The notes beneath the pieces are model-generated. The model was not told the origin of the DNA. It did not search any database and saw only the letters and a list, made by a program, of their open reading frames with translations. A DNA stretch of 64,000 nucleotides, from positions 238,744 through 302,743 of the forward strand of contig MPNW01000014.1 of NCBI GenBank assembly GCA_011800805.1, read 5' to 3'. The stretch comes from Hirudo medicinalis (Eukaryota; Annelida; Clitellata; Hirudinida; Hirudinidae). Positions 1 to 11,013 of the stretch are shown in pieces. The stretch's first letter is position 1. Each line of letters opens with the position of its first letter. Position numbers and translations under genes: made by a program.

Positions 1-1040
1 GTTCCTGTTTGGGAGGCATAGAGGCATCTCGAAGAAAGTCTTCCGCCTGAGTGTTCCTCCAGTTTGGCAGTAAGGGTTACATCGCATTGGTCCATCCTCG
101 ACTTTTCCGTATTGTGATTAAAGTATAGCTTTCGCCTTCAGGAATATTCTACCAGTCTTGATGTTCCTCCATATTTTGCTGAGGAATTACAGTTCCATCT
201 TGAAACAAATCTCCAATTTGGGTATGTTTCGCTTTACGACATTTTTGGTCAGTCTTCGACTTCTTCCTGATTCGTTTCAAATTAAACTTTCTTTCCGGCG
301 TATCATGCACAGCACACATACACGTACTTCGCAACTGTATTCTTCTCGTCGGGAGCCACCCTCTTTAAAATGGCCCATTTTCAAATGATCACTAAACTCA
401 GTATATCGTACTTTGACTGTACTTTTGACTGTCCTAATTCATATTTACCTTTTTTCCGAAAACACAAAAAATTCAAAAGATTTCGACTATCATCTATGGA
501 ATTACATTTTGATTTAGTTTATTCTATTTCTATTTAAAGCGGCTTTACACTAATACATTGTTTTTAAACATAGTTTAATAATTCATCGGCAATTTGCAAA
601 ATAAAGCTTTATTAACCACTCCTTTGAAAGTTTTCTGGTACTGAATAGATCTTCCGACTTATATTTAATGAGTCACTCGGAATTTTAACTATTTGAGGAT
701 TATCAGTGTCGACAAATTATTTAGCATTCGTGCTGGAATAAGGTTTGGTCAACTTCAGTGTTCATCCGTATAAAAACTCCGCGTAATAAATTACCTCTAT
801 TTTCTTATTTGTATCGCATTCCCCGAGGCCGTAGAGCTAAGAATTCGAAAGATATCCATCATCCCTATTAATTAGTAGTCAAATAAAACTCACTAAATCT
901 AGATTATGAAAAAATCTACATGTCTTAAACTCGTCCAATTAATTTAATTAACGTATTAGAAGTAGCCTTAACCTTGAATCGCATTTCTGCCGAAATTTCT
1001 TGACTTGAACTGCTTGAACGCTTGATTTTAATTTTAAATC
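1..1040. other. Left-edge non-coding stretch
   Basis: No exon I can support lies here. On the minus strand, around 149-378, there is a short basic reading frame ending in a possible splice donor, but its start and the rest of the frame do not join without a frameshift, so I do not call it a gene. The remainder is AT-rich and has no recognisable domain, tRNA or repeat. Confidence 0.5.
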
Positions 1041-1268
1041 ATGTTTAGGTGTATAAGAGTTACATTGGAAAGTCGAAATAACGGCTATCTGACTCACGAA
1101 TTAAGGCGAAGAATTATCGACAGGAGACAACTTTACCACGAAGACAAGCAGGCATTTGAATTGGCGTCCCAACGCTTCTGGTTTTTATACGAATTCCTAG
1201 GTTACGAAATTATTCCGCGGATTACGCAGTCTAAAAATTTGAACTGTTTTGTGCCTTTTAAATTTTAG
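1041..1268 (+). CDS. Small unrecognised ORF (75 aa), possible microprotein
   Basis: An uninterrupted 75-codon frame begins with ATG and stops at TAG. The product is basic in its first third (several Arg in residues 20-30) and has an aromatic patch around residues 45-55 (QRFWFLYEF). I recognise no family. A run TTTAATAAAAAT lies about 30 bases after the stop and could serve as a polyadenylation signal. Upstream and downstream DNA is strongly AT-rich, and the frame has a somewhat more balanced base use, which is the main reason for listing it. It could equally be a chance frame or an exon of a larger gene. Confidence 0.25.
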   Translation: MFRCIRVTLESRNNGYLTHELRRRIIDRRQLYHEDKQAFELASQRFWFLYEFLGYEIIPRITQSKNLNCFVPFKF

Positions 1269-2752
1269 TTCAAATAGTACGTAAATAATGAATTTTTTAA
1301 TAAAAATTTCATGTGCACATTATTTTGTTATATTTTCAACATTTTAGTGGCATTTTTGACGATTTATAACAGCGAACTATTTATCTCAAGGAATATTTCA
1401 TACAGTTAAAATGGCGTCATTTGACTATAAGTAGTTCCGAACTTGAATTACCGATTTAAGTTTAGTTATTAAACAATTCTATAAATTAATTAATGTTTAA
1501 ATTTTTTGAAAATAAAATCCAATAGTTTATTAAATCAAATGTAGTCGTCTGCGCTGGGTCCACAGACATTGAGGGTCCGCAGATCTAGAACAAACACTAA
1601 GAACGATGTTTGCAATTTCTGGAAATTGTTGGAGCTTAAAGAAAAATTCAACATTTCAAACATTTTAATAAGTCATGAAAGTTCGCGGGGATATTTGGAG
1701 GGGCAACAACCCCCTCCTAAACAGCGCCGGATTTACCCAGGTAAAGGCCCCGGTGTAGTGTGGTGGTGGAGCCCATAGTTCACGCAGTTCCCAGTAATTC
1801 CTAAGAAAACCTGAAATTTTGAAAGCGAAAGAAGCGAATGAGGGAGAATGGACGAGATAGGTAACACAACACAACGTTTTGCGTGTAGAAAAGCTGCCCA
1901 CAAGGACATAAAGCTTTTTCTCTTAGAATTTCACACACAATTTTGATCTATTCGATGCACGAGTATATAAATGTTCTACTTTCAACTTGTATGTTTAGTA
2001 ATCATTTCATGAATAAGGTTTTTTGTAAGGTTTATAAAACTAAGGTTTGTATGTTAAAACTACAAAATTTTGCTCTAAAGCAGCATTATATTTTATCAGA
2101 TCGGTCAATAAAAGATTTAATTTCGGTTGAAACCCATTAAGCCGAACATCCAAGTTGGTCGCACACGAAATAACTTACTCAATTCAACAATGAGCATCAC
2201 GATCACCGGATGTTGAAATGCTTGCCTTACTTGATGATGTTCAATATCAGTATTTCATAGTAATTGATCATATATGTCTGATTGATAAATTGAAATATTT
2301 ATTTATTAAATAATAAATGGAACTATTCTAACCAAGATAATTCCATCCAGGGCATAATTGAGAGAGTGGATGACTGGTTTTTATTTATTTTGTAAATTTT
2401 CAGTCTATAAACGTGAATCTATCAAAATTATAATTTGAAAAGAAAACTTTTTCAAAAATGATTTTCGCAAGTAAATGCTCATCGCACCATTTTCATCAAT
2501 CATAGTCATGTTATGTAAAATTTCTATTAAATTTTCTATTTTCAATAATTTAATAATTCATAGCTTGTTTGTAAACTTTAAAGTTTTGTTCCATTATATG
2601 GAACACAGTAGAATATGCATATATTCTTACTCAAAAGTTAAAAAGTTAATAAGTCACTTATTAACTAATAATCGGCATGGCTTAATAGCAGGTATTTTAC
2701 TATGGTTTTTGGTAAGTTCAGCAAATTATCCAAATATTATAATTTCGTCAAC
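1269..2752. other. Intergenic region before the tropomyosin gene
   Basis: AT-rich DNA without a supported exon. It contains the truncated hAT-like repeat at about 1732-1795 (listed separately). The promoter and 5' UTR of the downstream tropomyosin gene are probably in its last few hundred bases, but I see no clear TATA box. Confidence 0.5.
1732..1795 (+). repeat. Truncated copy of a hAT-like MITE
   Basis: The first 19 bases (CAGCGCCGGATTTACCCAG) are identical to the left end of the complete element at 47137-47332. Similarity continues for about 60 bases through a GGTGGTGGAG block (roughly three quarters identical by eye). No matching right terminus (reverse complement of CAATCCCGG) is found in the next 200 bases, so this copy has lost its right end or diverged beyond recognition. 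Confidence 0.65.
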
Positions 2753-4047
2753 ATGGCTGGAGACGGTACGGTGTCGGTGAATGCTTTAAAGTTGCGTATG
2801 CAAGAAGTTTCGGAAGAATTAAACAAATACAAATCTTTGCACGATTTTTCTGAGAATGAACTGGAGAAAGAAAAGTCAAAGACCAAAGCAGTTAGTTATT
2901 TTTTGCTGCTGGTAAATTGGCTTAACTATATTTGAAGGTTGTTGAATTAGAAGATGAAGTGGTTCTTTCGCATAGGAGACAATTCTTAAAGGCCACTGTA
3001 ATTAAGTTAACGGCGAACTTTTATTTACAACTTTAGCTGGAGAGTGAAGTGAGAGAACTCAACCATAAACTTAGTTTGATGGAAAACGAGTACGACCAAC
3101 AGGTCGCAAAATACACCGCACTGTGTGATAAATTGTTGGAAACTGCTAAAGTTGCTGAAGAATGTGAAAAGTGGGTAAAATATAAATTGAGCCTCAGATG
3201 TTATAATAATGTATTGTTTGTTAGGCAAAGAAGAGTGTTGGATCAAAAGTGCATTGCAGATGAGGAAAAGTTGTTAGAATTGGAACAGATTTTTAGAGAA
3301 ACAAGTGAAGTTGCTCTTGAATCAGAAAGAAGATATGATGAGGTAAAAATCCAACAAATTCTCAGTTATCAAATTCATTGTTTTGTTATTTTGGCTGTGA
3401 TTGTAGGTCTCCAGAAAGCTTGCTGCTGCAGAAACTGAACTGGAGAGAGACCTTGCAAAGACAGAAGCATCAGAACGGTTTGTTGCCCTAGACTGATCAT
3501 GGATTGCAATTATGTGTTCAGTAACATTGATATTGCATTTTAGTGGGGTCAAAAATTTACAGGAAGATCTTAAGACTCTTACTGTCAAGCTTAAATCTAT
3601 GCAAGCAAAAATTGACAAGGTATTTTTTATTTCAGTTGTAGTGGTATGGTATAACATCAGCATTTTATAACCATTACTGAAACTTTTTATCAGGCAACTT
3701 CTAAAGAATCTACCTTTGATAAAACCATTGAGGAACTAAGGAGTCAGTTAAAAAAGGTTTGCATTCTTCCAGGTAGCTGTAACTAAACAAGTGCAAATGC
3801 ATTTTAATTAAAACTAATCTAGGCTGAAGATCATGGCAATCAAGCAGACAAGGCCACTTCTTCTCTGCAGAGGGAGTTAGACCATTTGCAAGGTCTGTAC
3901 CAAGCGTTTAAATTTCTTAGCATCATTTTAAAACTTTAGAAAGTGGTTCTAACTAATATGTTCTCAGATGAACTTCTGCATGTGAAGCTCCAGTGCCAAG
4001 TGTTGAGACATGGCTCAGACTCCATCTCAGAAGTTGCTTCCAGCTAG
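2753..4047 (+). CDS. TPM: Tropomyosin-like actin-binding coiled-coil protein
   Basis: Tropomyosins form parallel coiled-coil dimers that polymerise along actin filaments and control access of myosin and other proteins. Exons read: 2753-2890, (possible mini-exon 2938-2997), 3037-3170, 3225-3342, 3407-3477, 3544-3619, 3694-3756, 3823-3892, 3968-4047. From the third of these, lengths are 134, 118, 71, 76, 63 and 70 bases, the same as the canonical animal tropomyosin exons 3-8. The last exon starts DELLHVKL, close to the usual DELYAQKL form of exon 9. The start (MAGDG...) resembles the short cytoplasmic exon 1b. Skipping the mini-exon gives about 249 residues, the typical non-muscle length of about 248. 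The chain is coiled-coil throughout, but residues are strongly diverged and the C-terminus (SEVASS) is not the usual muscle type. Family assignment is secure; orthology to a specific isoform gene is not. Confidence 0.88.
2938..2997 (+). other. Possible tropomyosin mini-exon (exon 2 position)
   Basis: A 60-base in-frame segment encoding a Glu- and Val-rich stretch (VVELEDEVV...) lies between the first and the 134-base exon. It is flanked by a weak acceptor (tttgaag) and a GT donor. Both neighbouring junctions are phase 0, so including or skipping it keeps the frame. Short tropomyosins splice exon 1b directly to exon 3, so this may be alternative, vestigial or simply intron. Confidence 0.3.
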
Positions 4048-4550
4048 AATTGACATCTGTGATGCTTGGATATGTTCACACAAATGACGTTTTCAGTGTT
4101 TCGTACTTTGCTTTATATGCTACAATTTTGCAAATATGTATTAGACATCTCAGTGCTCATTACTTGGCTTCTTTCTTGTCATCGCATGGCTTTGGAATTA
4201 TGTTTCATAAAAGCTCACAAAAATCATGATTTTGTCTGGCTGGCAGTTTTTGGGCTGAAATCACTGCTCCAGTAGATTCAAATGATCTTGATATTAGTGC
4301 CACACTTGTTTTACTTACAATGTAAAAATTAAACTTGATGTGGATTTATTACAAATATAAAAATCACTTGTATCTCTGAGCTCATGAAACTCAGTGACAG
4401 ACTGATGTTTATTCCCTGTACATGCTCGTGACATGATGTGTCTTTGTGCGCATTAAAAGAAACATGATTGCAACCTGTCAGCATCGGACACTTAGGTTCA
4501 ATTAAAAACAAGTAAAACGTAGCAGTTGATATCACAGTAAATCAAATATT
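4048..4550. other. Convergent 3' regions of tropomyosin and SETD1
   Basis: The two genes point at each other across about 500 bases. No further exon is evident. A minus-strand AATAAA (plus-strand TTTATT, 4345-4350) lies about 200 bases past the SETD1 stop and is the best polyadenylation candidate for that gene. Confidence 0.55.
4345..4350 (-). terminator. Likely SETD1 polyadenylation signal
   Basis: Canonical AATAAA on the minus strand, about 200 bases downstream of the SETD1 stop codon at 4551-4553. Confidence 0.4.
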
Positions 4551-7500
4551 TTAATTCAGGGAGCCTCTGCACCCAGAAGAGCCACAAAGACAGGGTATCT
4601 TTTGGTCCTCGAGTGGGAATTTGTAGTCGTATGTTATTTCTTCATTTGCTTCTATGTCCCTCCTTGAATAGATGACTATTTTCTTCTGTGATTCGACAGT
4701 CACAATTTTAGCACAACAATTAGGCTGAAAAGTGGAACGTTTTATGAATGGTTTGTTAAATATCACTGGCATGAAATGCTAGTCTACTCACGGTGCAGGA
4801 GTGGTTGATGAATCTGGCGAGGTTACCATACTTTGTTGCATCGACGATCGTGTCTCCGTCTATTCGGAATAGATAACTCGACCCTATGCCTGTGCTCTCG
4901 TATCTCTTTTCTCTAATGTCTGCCATGGACTGCCTTATCACTTGGCCAACATATTCTATTACCATCTCACCTTCCTGTATCCTCTCCAAAGCAAATAAAC
5001 CCCAGTCATGAATTCCACTCTTGGCAAATTTAAGTTGCTTCTTGCGGAACTATCGGACAAGGGAGTACATGTATGAGCAAACAGTTTGACAAAATATGCA
5101 ACATAATCTGAGGATACCTTGAGCTGATTGAACTTCAAGAGGTCTCCAAGATCTTCTCCAATCGATGAGAAGAAGCTCTGCCACCTCCTGCTCTCAGACC
5201 TGGCATCTCTTGACTGTTGCTGAACTTTCTTTTTCATGCCAGTTATAGCAGCAAGAGTTGAATCTGCTTCATTTGGATTGGTATCAAGCATGTGATTCTG
5301 CACTCCCATTGCACTCTTTAGATATCTGAGCTTCTCATTTAAGCTGATTTTGTAATAACCTTCAGTTCTTGCTGAACCTGGATGAAATATAAATCATCAC
5401 CTGCTGTTAATACTTGATACCTTATCTTAATGAGAGCATTATTATATCATGGTATTAATACAGATATAAAACATTTATGCAAATGATAAAACAAGTGCCT
5501 TATTCCCAAAGACAAAAAGCAGATAAATATGGAAAACAATTTCTCTCCAGGAGTTAAAATTTGAACAAATATGGTAGAAGAAAAGTGTTGCTTTTTAGAA
5601 TTTAATTAATTTTAAGGAAACTTGAACTTAGCTTCAATAAACTTTGAAAAGTTTAGAAAAAAGTCCATTACAAAGAAACAAACCAGTTTTGTGTCTTGTT
5701 TCAAACTCTTCTGCTGATCTTTTCTTTTTATTTCGAGATGTTGGAGCATGAGGGGGTATGTGCGTGGAGGGGTGGTCAAACCAGTGCGTTTCATTTAACC
5801 AGTTAGTTTGGGGATAATCAGCTAATATCAGTTGTTCATAGCTCTCTTTCAGGTAAGCTATATCTTCAGCATCTATTCCACTACCCAAAAATGAGTGAAC
5901 AATTTTAGCCTCCATGTCATAATCCCTTGGTTGAAACTTGATGTCATGCTTGAATGTTTGCTTAGGTTGAGATGAGAATGAACAGTGTAATCTTTGAAGT
6001 TCTCGGGAAGGTTTCAGCCTCTGCGGACTTTTAGAATCGACAGAAATTCTGTTGGTGACATCGGATAGCTTGATATTCTGAGATAGATTGTTAGGAAGAT
6101 TCTGTAACAGAAAGAAACTGTCAAGAAAATGAAGCAAGAGAAGATAATTTTTAAATGTAACCTCAGCCCTGAAAACCTTTGGATGAGAAGGCCTTGATGG
6201 AGATTGAGAAGGAAAGAAAAGGCGACATGATGTGTGACTTTCTGAGGTAGGCACTGCTAAAATTGGTGAGGAAGAATCATCAATTTCTAATCTTTTAACT
6301 TTGCTTGGCTTTTCATTTGAAGTGGTTCCTTCATATGTTTGCCTAAATAATAATACATTATAATGAAGCAATTGGCAATACTTAAACTTTATGAATGAAA
6401 GTCTAGAAAATACCTCTTTCTCTTTTTACTGTCATTTATACTTTCTTCATCAAAAATGTGATCATGATTTGCATCAATGAGTGATTCTTCACTGGTTTCA
6501 TGTCTGAGTTTTTTAGAAAACACTCTTTCATCTGATTCATCTTCTGATGAAGCAATGAAATGATGTTTTCTCTTTAAACTCTCTCTTTTTTCTTTTATCA
6601 GAAAATCTAACAAAGAGAGGATTAAAAACAAAATATGAAGATATTTGAAATGATTATGTGAAATTCTTCCAAAACAAAACCTTTTCTTTCGTTAAGAGGA
6701 TGTTTATGCCCATCATCTTCCAGCTTGTCCATGACATCGTCATCACTCTCATCAGATGCCATGGCTGTTCCTCCAGATTCAGAACCACTTTCATCATCAC
6801 CTCCACTGTCACTGAGGATAAGCTGAGATCTTCTGCCTCTACTCTTTCTAACATGTATGTCATCAATCTCTTCATCATCACTGCTACTTTCATCACTAGC
6901 AGACGATTCATGATGAGAACCTGACCTAAACCTAACTATTGATTCTCTATCAACCACATCTTCTTCTGAGATTCCAGGCAGGTTTTCTTTAGATTCTTCA
7001 TCTGATTCAGAATCTTTAAAAACAGATGATCATAAATGGTTTAAATGATAGTCCTTGAATTATAATTACCAAGAAAAAGTAAAAATAAAACTGAATTAAT
7101 AAGACTACAACTCTTTTAAAAAATCAATCAAGTCCTACACTACTAAAAGTAGTTTTATGATAAAACTTACAAAATCAATTCAAGCTACTAAATAATATTC
7201 TAAACAAATGATACAAGCTAAATTGTTTATAAAGAAGTCTATATTGAGAAAAATTTGAAATATGAAATGTGATTTTAGACCTGATGCGCACGTGATCCGA
7301 TGGTTCTCATTCTCCCCTGTTTCAGCAGGCGGTGGAGTTGGAGCTCGATATTTCTTCTGCATCAAAATTTGTAATAGTAACAATAATCCAACACTATTTC
7401 AAGTCAGTTATTTGTATGAGATAATAACAGTAATAATAGTTAGGTTATATGGCACCAAAGGCAAAAACAAAAATTTCATGAAAACCCAAACTCACCCTAA

Positions 7501-10291
7501 ATGAAGGTAATTTTGCTGCAATTCCCCTAAGACCAAGCAAACCTCCAGATCCAAATCCCATTCTATTTTGAGAATCTTGTCCCTCAAATAGGAAACTGAG
7601 CATAGAAGAACCATCATCATTCATTGAATGAGCTGAGGTTCGACTTGGAACATTAGAAGATTTTTGAGAGAAAAGATCACTTCCACATTTCTAAAAAAAA
7701 TTCCTCTCTCGTGAATAAATCTGACATGACTTGACAAATGAACAACTTTGTAACCTTATCAAGGAGGTCATTTTTACTCCACCACTCATCAAAAACTTCA
7801 AAAGCTGTGCTTTCCACCATTTTTCTCCTCAGGTCTTTGCTCAAAACAGTTTTCAGTTCTGTGACGACTGCACCCAGCACTTTCCTGAATTTGCTCGAAG
7901 TCTCATCCTCTTGCACGGGCAACGGTATGTCGGGAACATCAAACATGTTGTAAAATCGTGGATAACTCGGCACAAACGTCGGCATCATGGGAATTCCCAC
8001 TTGGAACTGAAATTGAAACATAGGCCACTGTGTCATCAAAGGAGGTGGAGGCTTGCTGACCTGGGGATGTTTTGCTGGAACATTGACTTCTATTAAGTCA
8101 TTCTTTGGTTCATCACATGATGACATACTCATTCTGTCATCATCATCATCATCATCACCACCAGTACCATCTTTGATTTGGCAATCCTCAGTTTGCTGTT
8201 CATCTGTCGGGCCAACAATGCCATCGGGTTGGCCAAAAGCATCATCCAATATAGGAGCCAAAGAAAAAGATGAAGTTCGTGGAATACCAAATGAAGCTTC
8301 CTGGTTCAGCATGGCTTCTATTCGTGTATCCAGACTGATTGTCAATGCATCGTGTTTGTCTTCTAAGCTTTCACTAGCTAATTTGCAGGAGATATTCATC
8401 TCTTCATCAATGGAGGCAGAATTATCATGATATTGGTTCATTAAAGTATTCAAGTCTGAAAAACTGTGGTGAGAGGGAACATTCGGCACTACGGTTTTAT
8501 CAATTTTTCCACAGTTTGCCTGGTTATCCTTTGGCCTTGTGAGTCTTGGATCCCTGTTCTGAACTTGATCCACTTCTAACTCAGCAGACGACAATGGTGA
8601 AGAGTGATTTACCATTGAAACACTATTTCTGATTTTTGAAAACCTTGGAAGAATTGTAGCACAAGAAGGATCGAGTTTAGAAGGTTTGGATTGATCAGGG
8701 TTAAATGGAGAATTCAAGTTATTGAAGTTCAATGTTGAAGGTAGAAATTCATCACTGCCTATTGGAGAATCATTAACCACTCGAGCATTATCTTTGGACC
8801 TGCTCAGTCTCGGATCTGCCGGTAAAATTACGCTGCTGTTTCCCGACCCGACAGACTCCCCGCCAGATGACAGAACGTGTTCCGAAGCATCGGATTGTCG
8901 AGAAGAGAAATAGCCCAAATCCGAATAGGAGGGTGTGGGGAGGTCAGCGGTCGTGACTCCGTTTTGAGGGAGGGAAGAATTGCTATCAGCATGCAAAAGG
9001 TGCAGGTTAGAACTTGAATCAGATTTGTTCTGCAAATTGGATAACTCCACGATGTTGCCTTGACTGGCTATCTTGTGAAGCTTGTTCTGTGTTGGTGATT
9101 TGAAGGGAGTTGTACTTGTATTGGCAAGGATTTTAGTTGATTTCTGAGTTGTCATTTCTTCAATTACCCTTTTTCTCTCCCCTCCTTGTAAACGTATTAA
9201 GACATCACATTCAAAAACTGGTGCATCACATAAGGAACATCGCATGTCCATTTAAATATTATGTAACTAACCTGCAATGTCAACAAATACATTCATTATA
9301 TTGCCCATGACACTTGTGTTATGGAGTTTTTCACAGCAATGTTTGGCAGCCTTCGTTGAACTGAAGAGCACCTGTATAGAACATCAGAATTGACACTGCT
9401 CCTCAGAAAATGACTACATTATACAACTTTCTCACCGATCCTATGCCCAGATGTTTTTTGTTTATTGGGTGGTAATATATGGTTACATTATCTATCATTC
9501 CAAATGGTGAGCAGTGATTCATTAAGAAGGACTTATCGATGTTGTTGTTGAGGTTCAAAAACGTCACTTCTTTTGGAAGAACTGTACTCACTGAATGCTG
9601 ATCATGCTGCAATTTCAAATCATTATGTATTTAGTGTTATAACATGTCTGCCCAAGACTGGGGAACTAATTAGGACAACCTCTAAACAATTGAAAACAAA
9701 AATAAATGTTAAAAACTGTAAATATAAGTGAAAATTAAATGAATGAAGTAGGCTAATACTTTGAACATGGGCACAGGTAAATCTGTAGGTTCCTTTTTAA
9801 AATAAAACTTTGACGATCGATGTCTGGGATCCCTCACCACCACGATTTCATTCGTCTGTAAGTTAAGGCACAGTAAATTGGTCTGTATTTAGAGAACTTT
9901 GTAAGATTTATTTTATCGCTTTCTTGCTGTGATGCTGATGATTTGTTTATTAAAAAATTTAAAGGCCCATTAACTCAAAATCATCATAAAATTAATGCAC
10001 AAATATCATAACAGTAGTGATGTTCACCCCAGGAATGACTCCATTAATGCTGTAAACTTTCTTCACACCTTGTTGTAATGCTGGATCACTAATAAGCCTG
10101 TAATTCCTTGGTTTTCTCTCACCATTTTGATCATTCAGGTGATTCGTTTTGTTACAAATTGTATCAGGCATGCTATGGATGTGCCGAGATGCATTATTAG
10201 ACTCATGATTTTTAGAATTGTCAGACAGTTCAGTTTGGTAAAGTTTTCTATATCTCTCTCCATAATCTGCTTTTCCAATCCTGGGATCCAT
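4551..10291 (-). CDS. SETD1: Set1/COMPASS histone H3 lysine-4 methyltransferase (SETD1 type)
   Basis: Nuclear catalytic subunit of a COMPASS complex; it methylates H3K4 using S-adenosylmethionine. About 14 exons run from 10291 down to 4551, giving roughly 1,390 residues. In order: an N-terminal block with [11 protein letters not shown] (about 10130-10027); the RRM ([11 protein letters not shown], 9606-9272); a long Ser/Asp-rich linker including LDTRIEAML and a helical block [17 protein letters not shown] (to 7758); acidic low-complexity exons (7015-6413); the N-SET region (about 6103-5684); a WDR5-binding Win-type motif GSARTEGYY (from 5377); the SET domain with [16 protein letters not shown] and FINHSCTPNCCAK (5049-4724); and a post-[16 protein letters not shown] end. 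Catalytic and cofactor motifs look intact. The first ATG used is at 10291. A linker exon has a run of Asp codons (plus-strand CAT repeats near 8140). The single RRM and post-SET type exclude MLL/Trithorax. Confidence 0.95.
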
Positions 10292-11013
10292 GATTGATGT
10301 CTCTAAAGCTCTTCAAAATAAAAAGATTGCATTGAACACATCATGTAAACACTGATGATTGAAATTAATATCTGCAAAACCAATCTTAGATCCTAAGCAA
10401 ATGCATTTATAAATAAATAACTAAAAAGCATGCTAAATCAAAATATGTTTGTGGCGATTCACATGGTCATAGACATTCACATGGTCGTGACCGTCAATAT
10501 CTATAAACCACAACAAATATTGGTATTCCTTTAGTCTTTACTACCATTTTATTAATATTTACATTCCTTACGCAAATGATGAATAACCACGAACCACAAA
10601 AATTGGTTGCAATCGAAAGCTTCGTGCATTGGGAACAAAAACGATAGTAACCAATAATTATTTTCAAATAAAATAGGTAACTAAACAGGTCATTAAGTCC
10701 AAAATATTTTAGCACTCATACTATCAGTAAAATGAAAACATCAAACACAAACATTTAACTATGTGTCCAAACATAACATAAACAACCGTCCATAATGAAC
10801 AAACTTAACCTTGCTTATGATGTTTGCAAATACTATTTTAAAAATAGAAAACATTCTTTCCTCAAAGCGGTAAGTAGTGACTTTATTAAGGCAGCATTTT
10901 ATTTTATAGAACGTAAACAAATATTAATATGTATTAAAATAAATATTACTTCTATGCTTCAAACAACGACACGTCTGTCCTTAATATCGTGGACCTAATT
11001 GGTATAACTAGAA
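10292..11013. promoter_or_regulatory. Shared divergent promoter region SETD1 / SEC63
   Basis: About 720 bases separate the SETD1 start (minus) from the SEC63 start (plus), so both 5' regions lie here. I see no clear TATA box. A plus-strand frame beginning at 10795 runs 25 codons to a good donor (GCG|GTAAGT at about 10870). It might be an upstream non-coding or alternative first exon of SEC63, but I cannot connect it. Confidence 0.4.

Noticed and set aside
149..378. Minus-strand frame at the left edge (start near 378, basic stretch down to 149)
   Set aside because: The start and the longer frame are in different phases with no convincing intron between them, and no family is recognised.
6658..6924. 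Plus-strand open frame opposite the acidic SETD1 exon
   Set aside because: It is the shadow of Ser/Asp/Glu-rich coding sequence on the minus strand.
7731..8430. Long plus-strand frames opposite the central SETD1 exon
   Set aside because: The minus-strand reading has clear SETD1 motifs and correct splice sites; the opposite strand has none.
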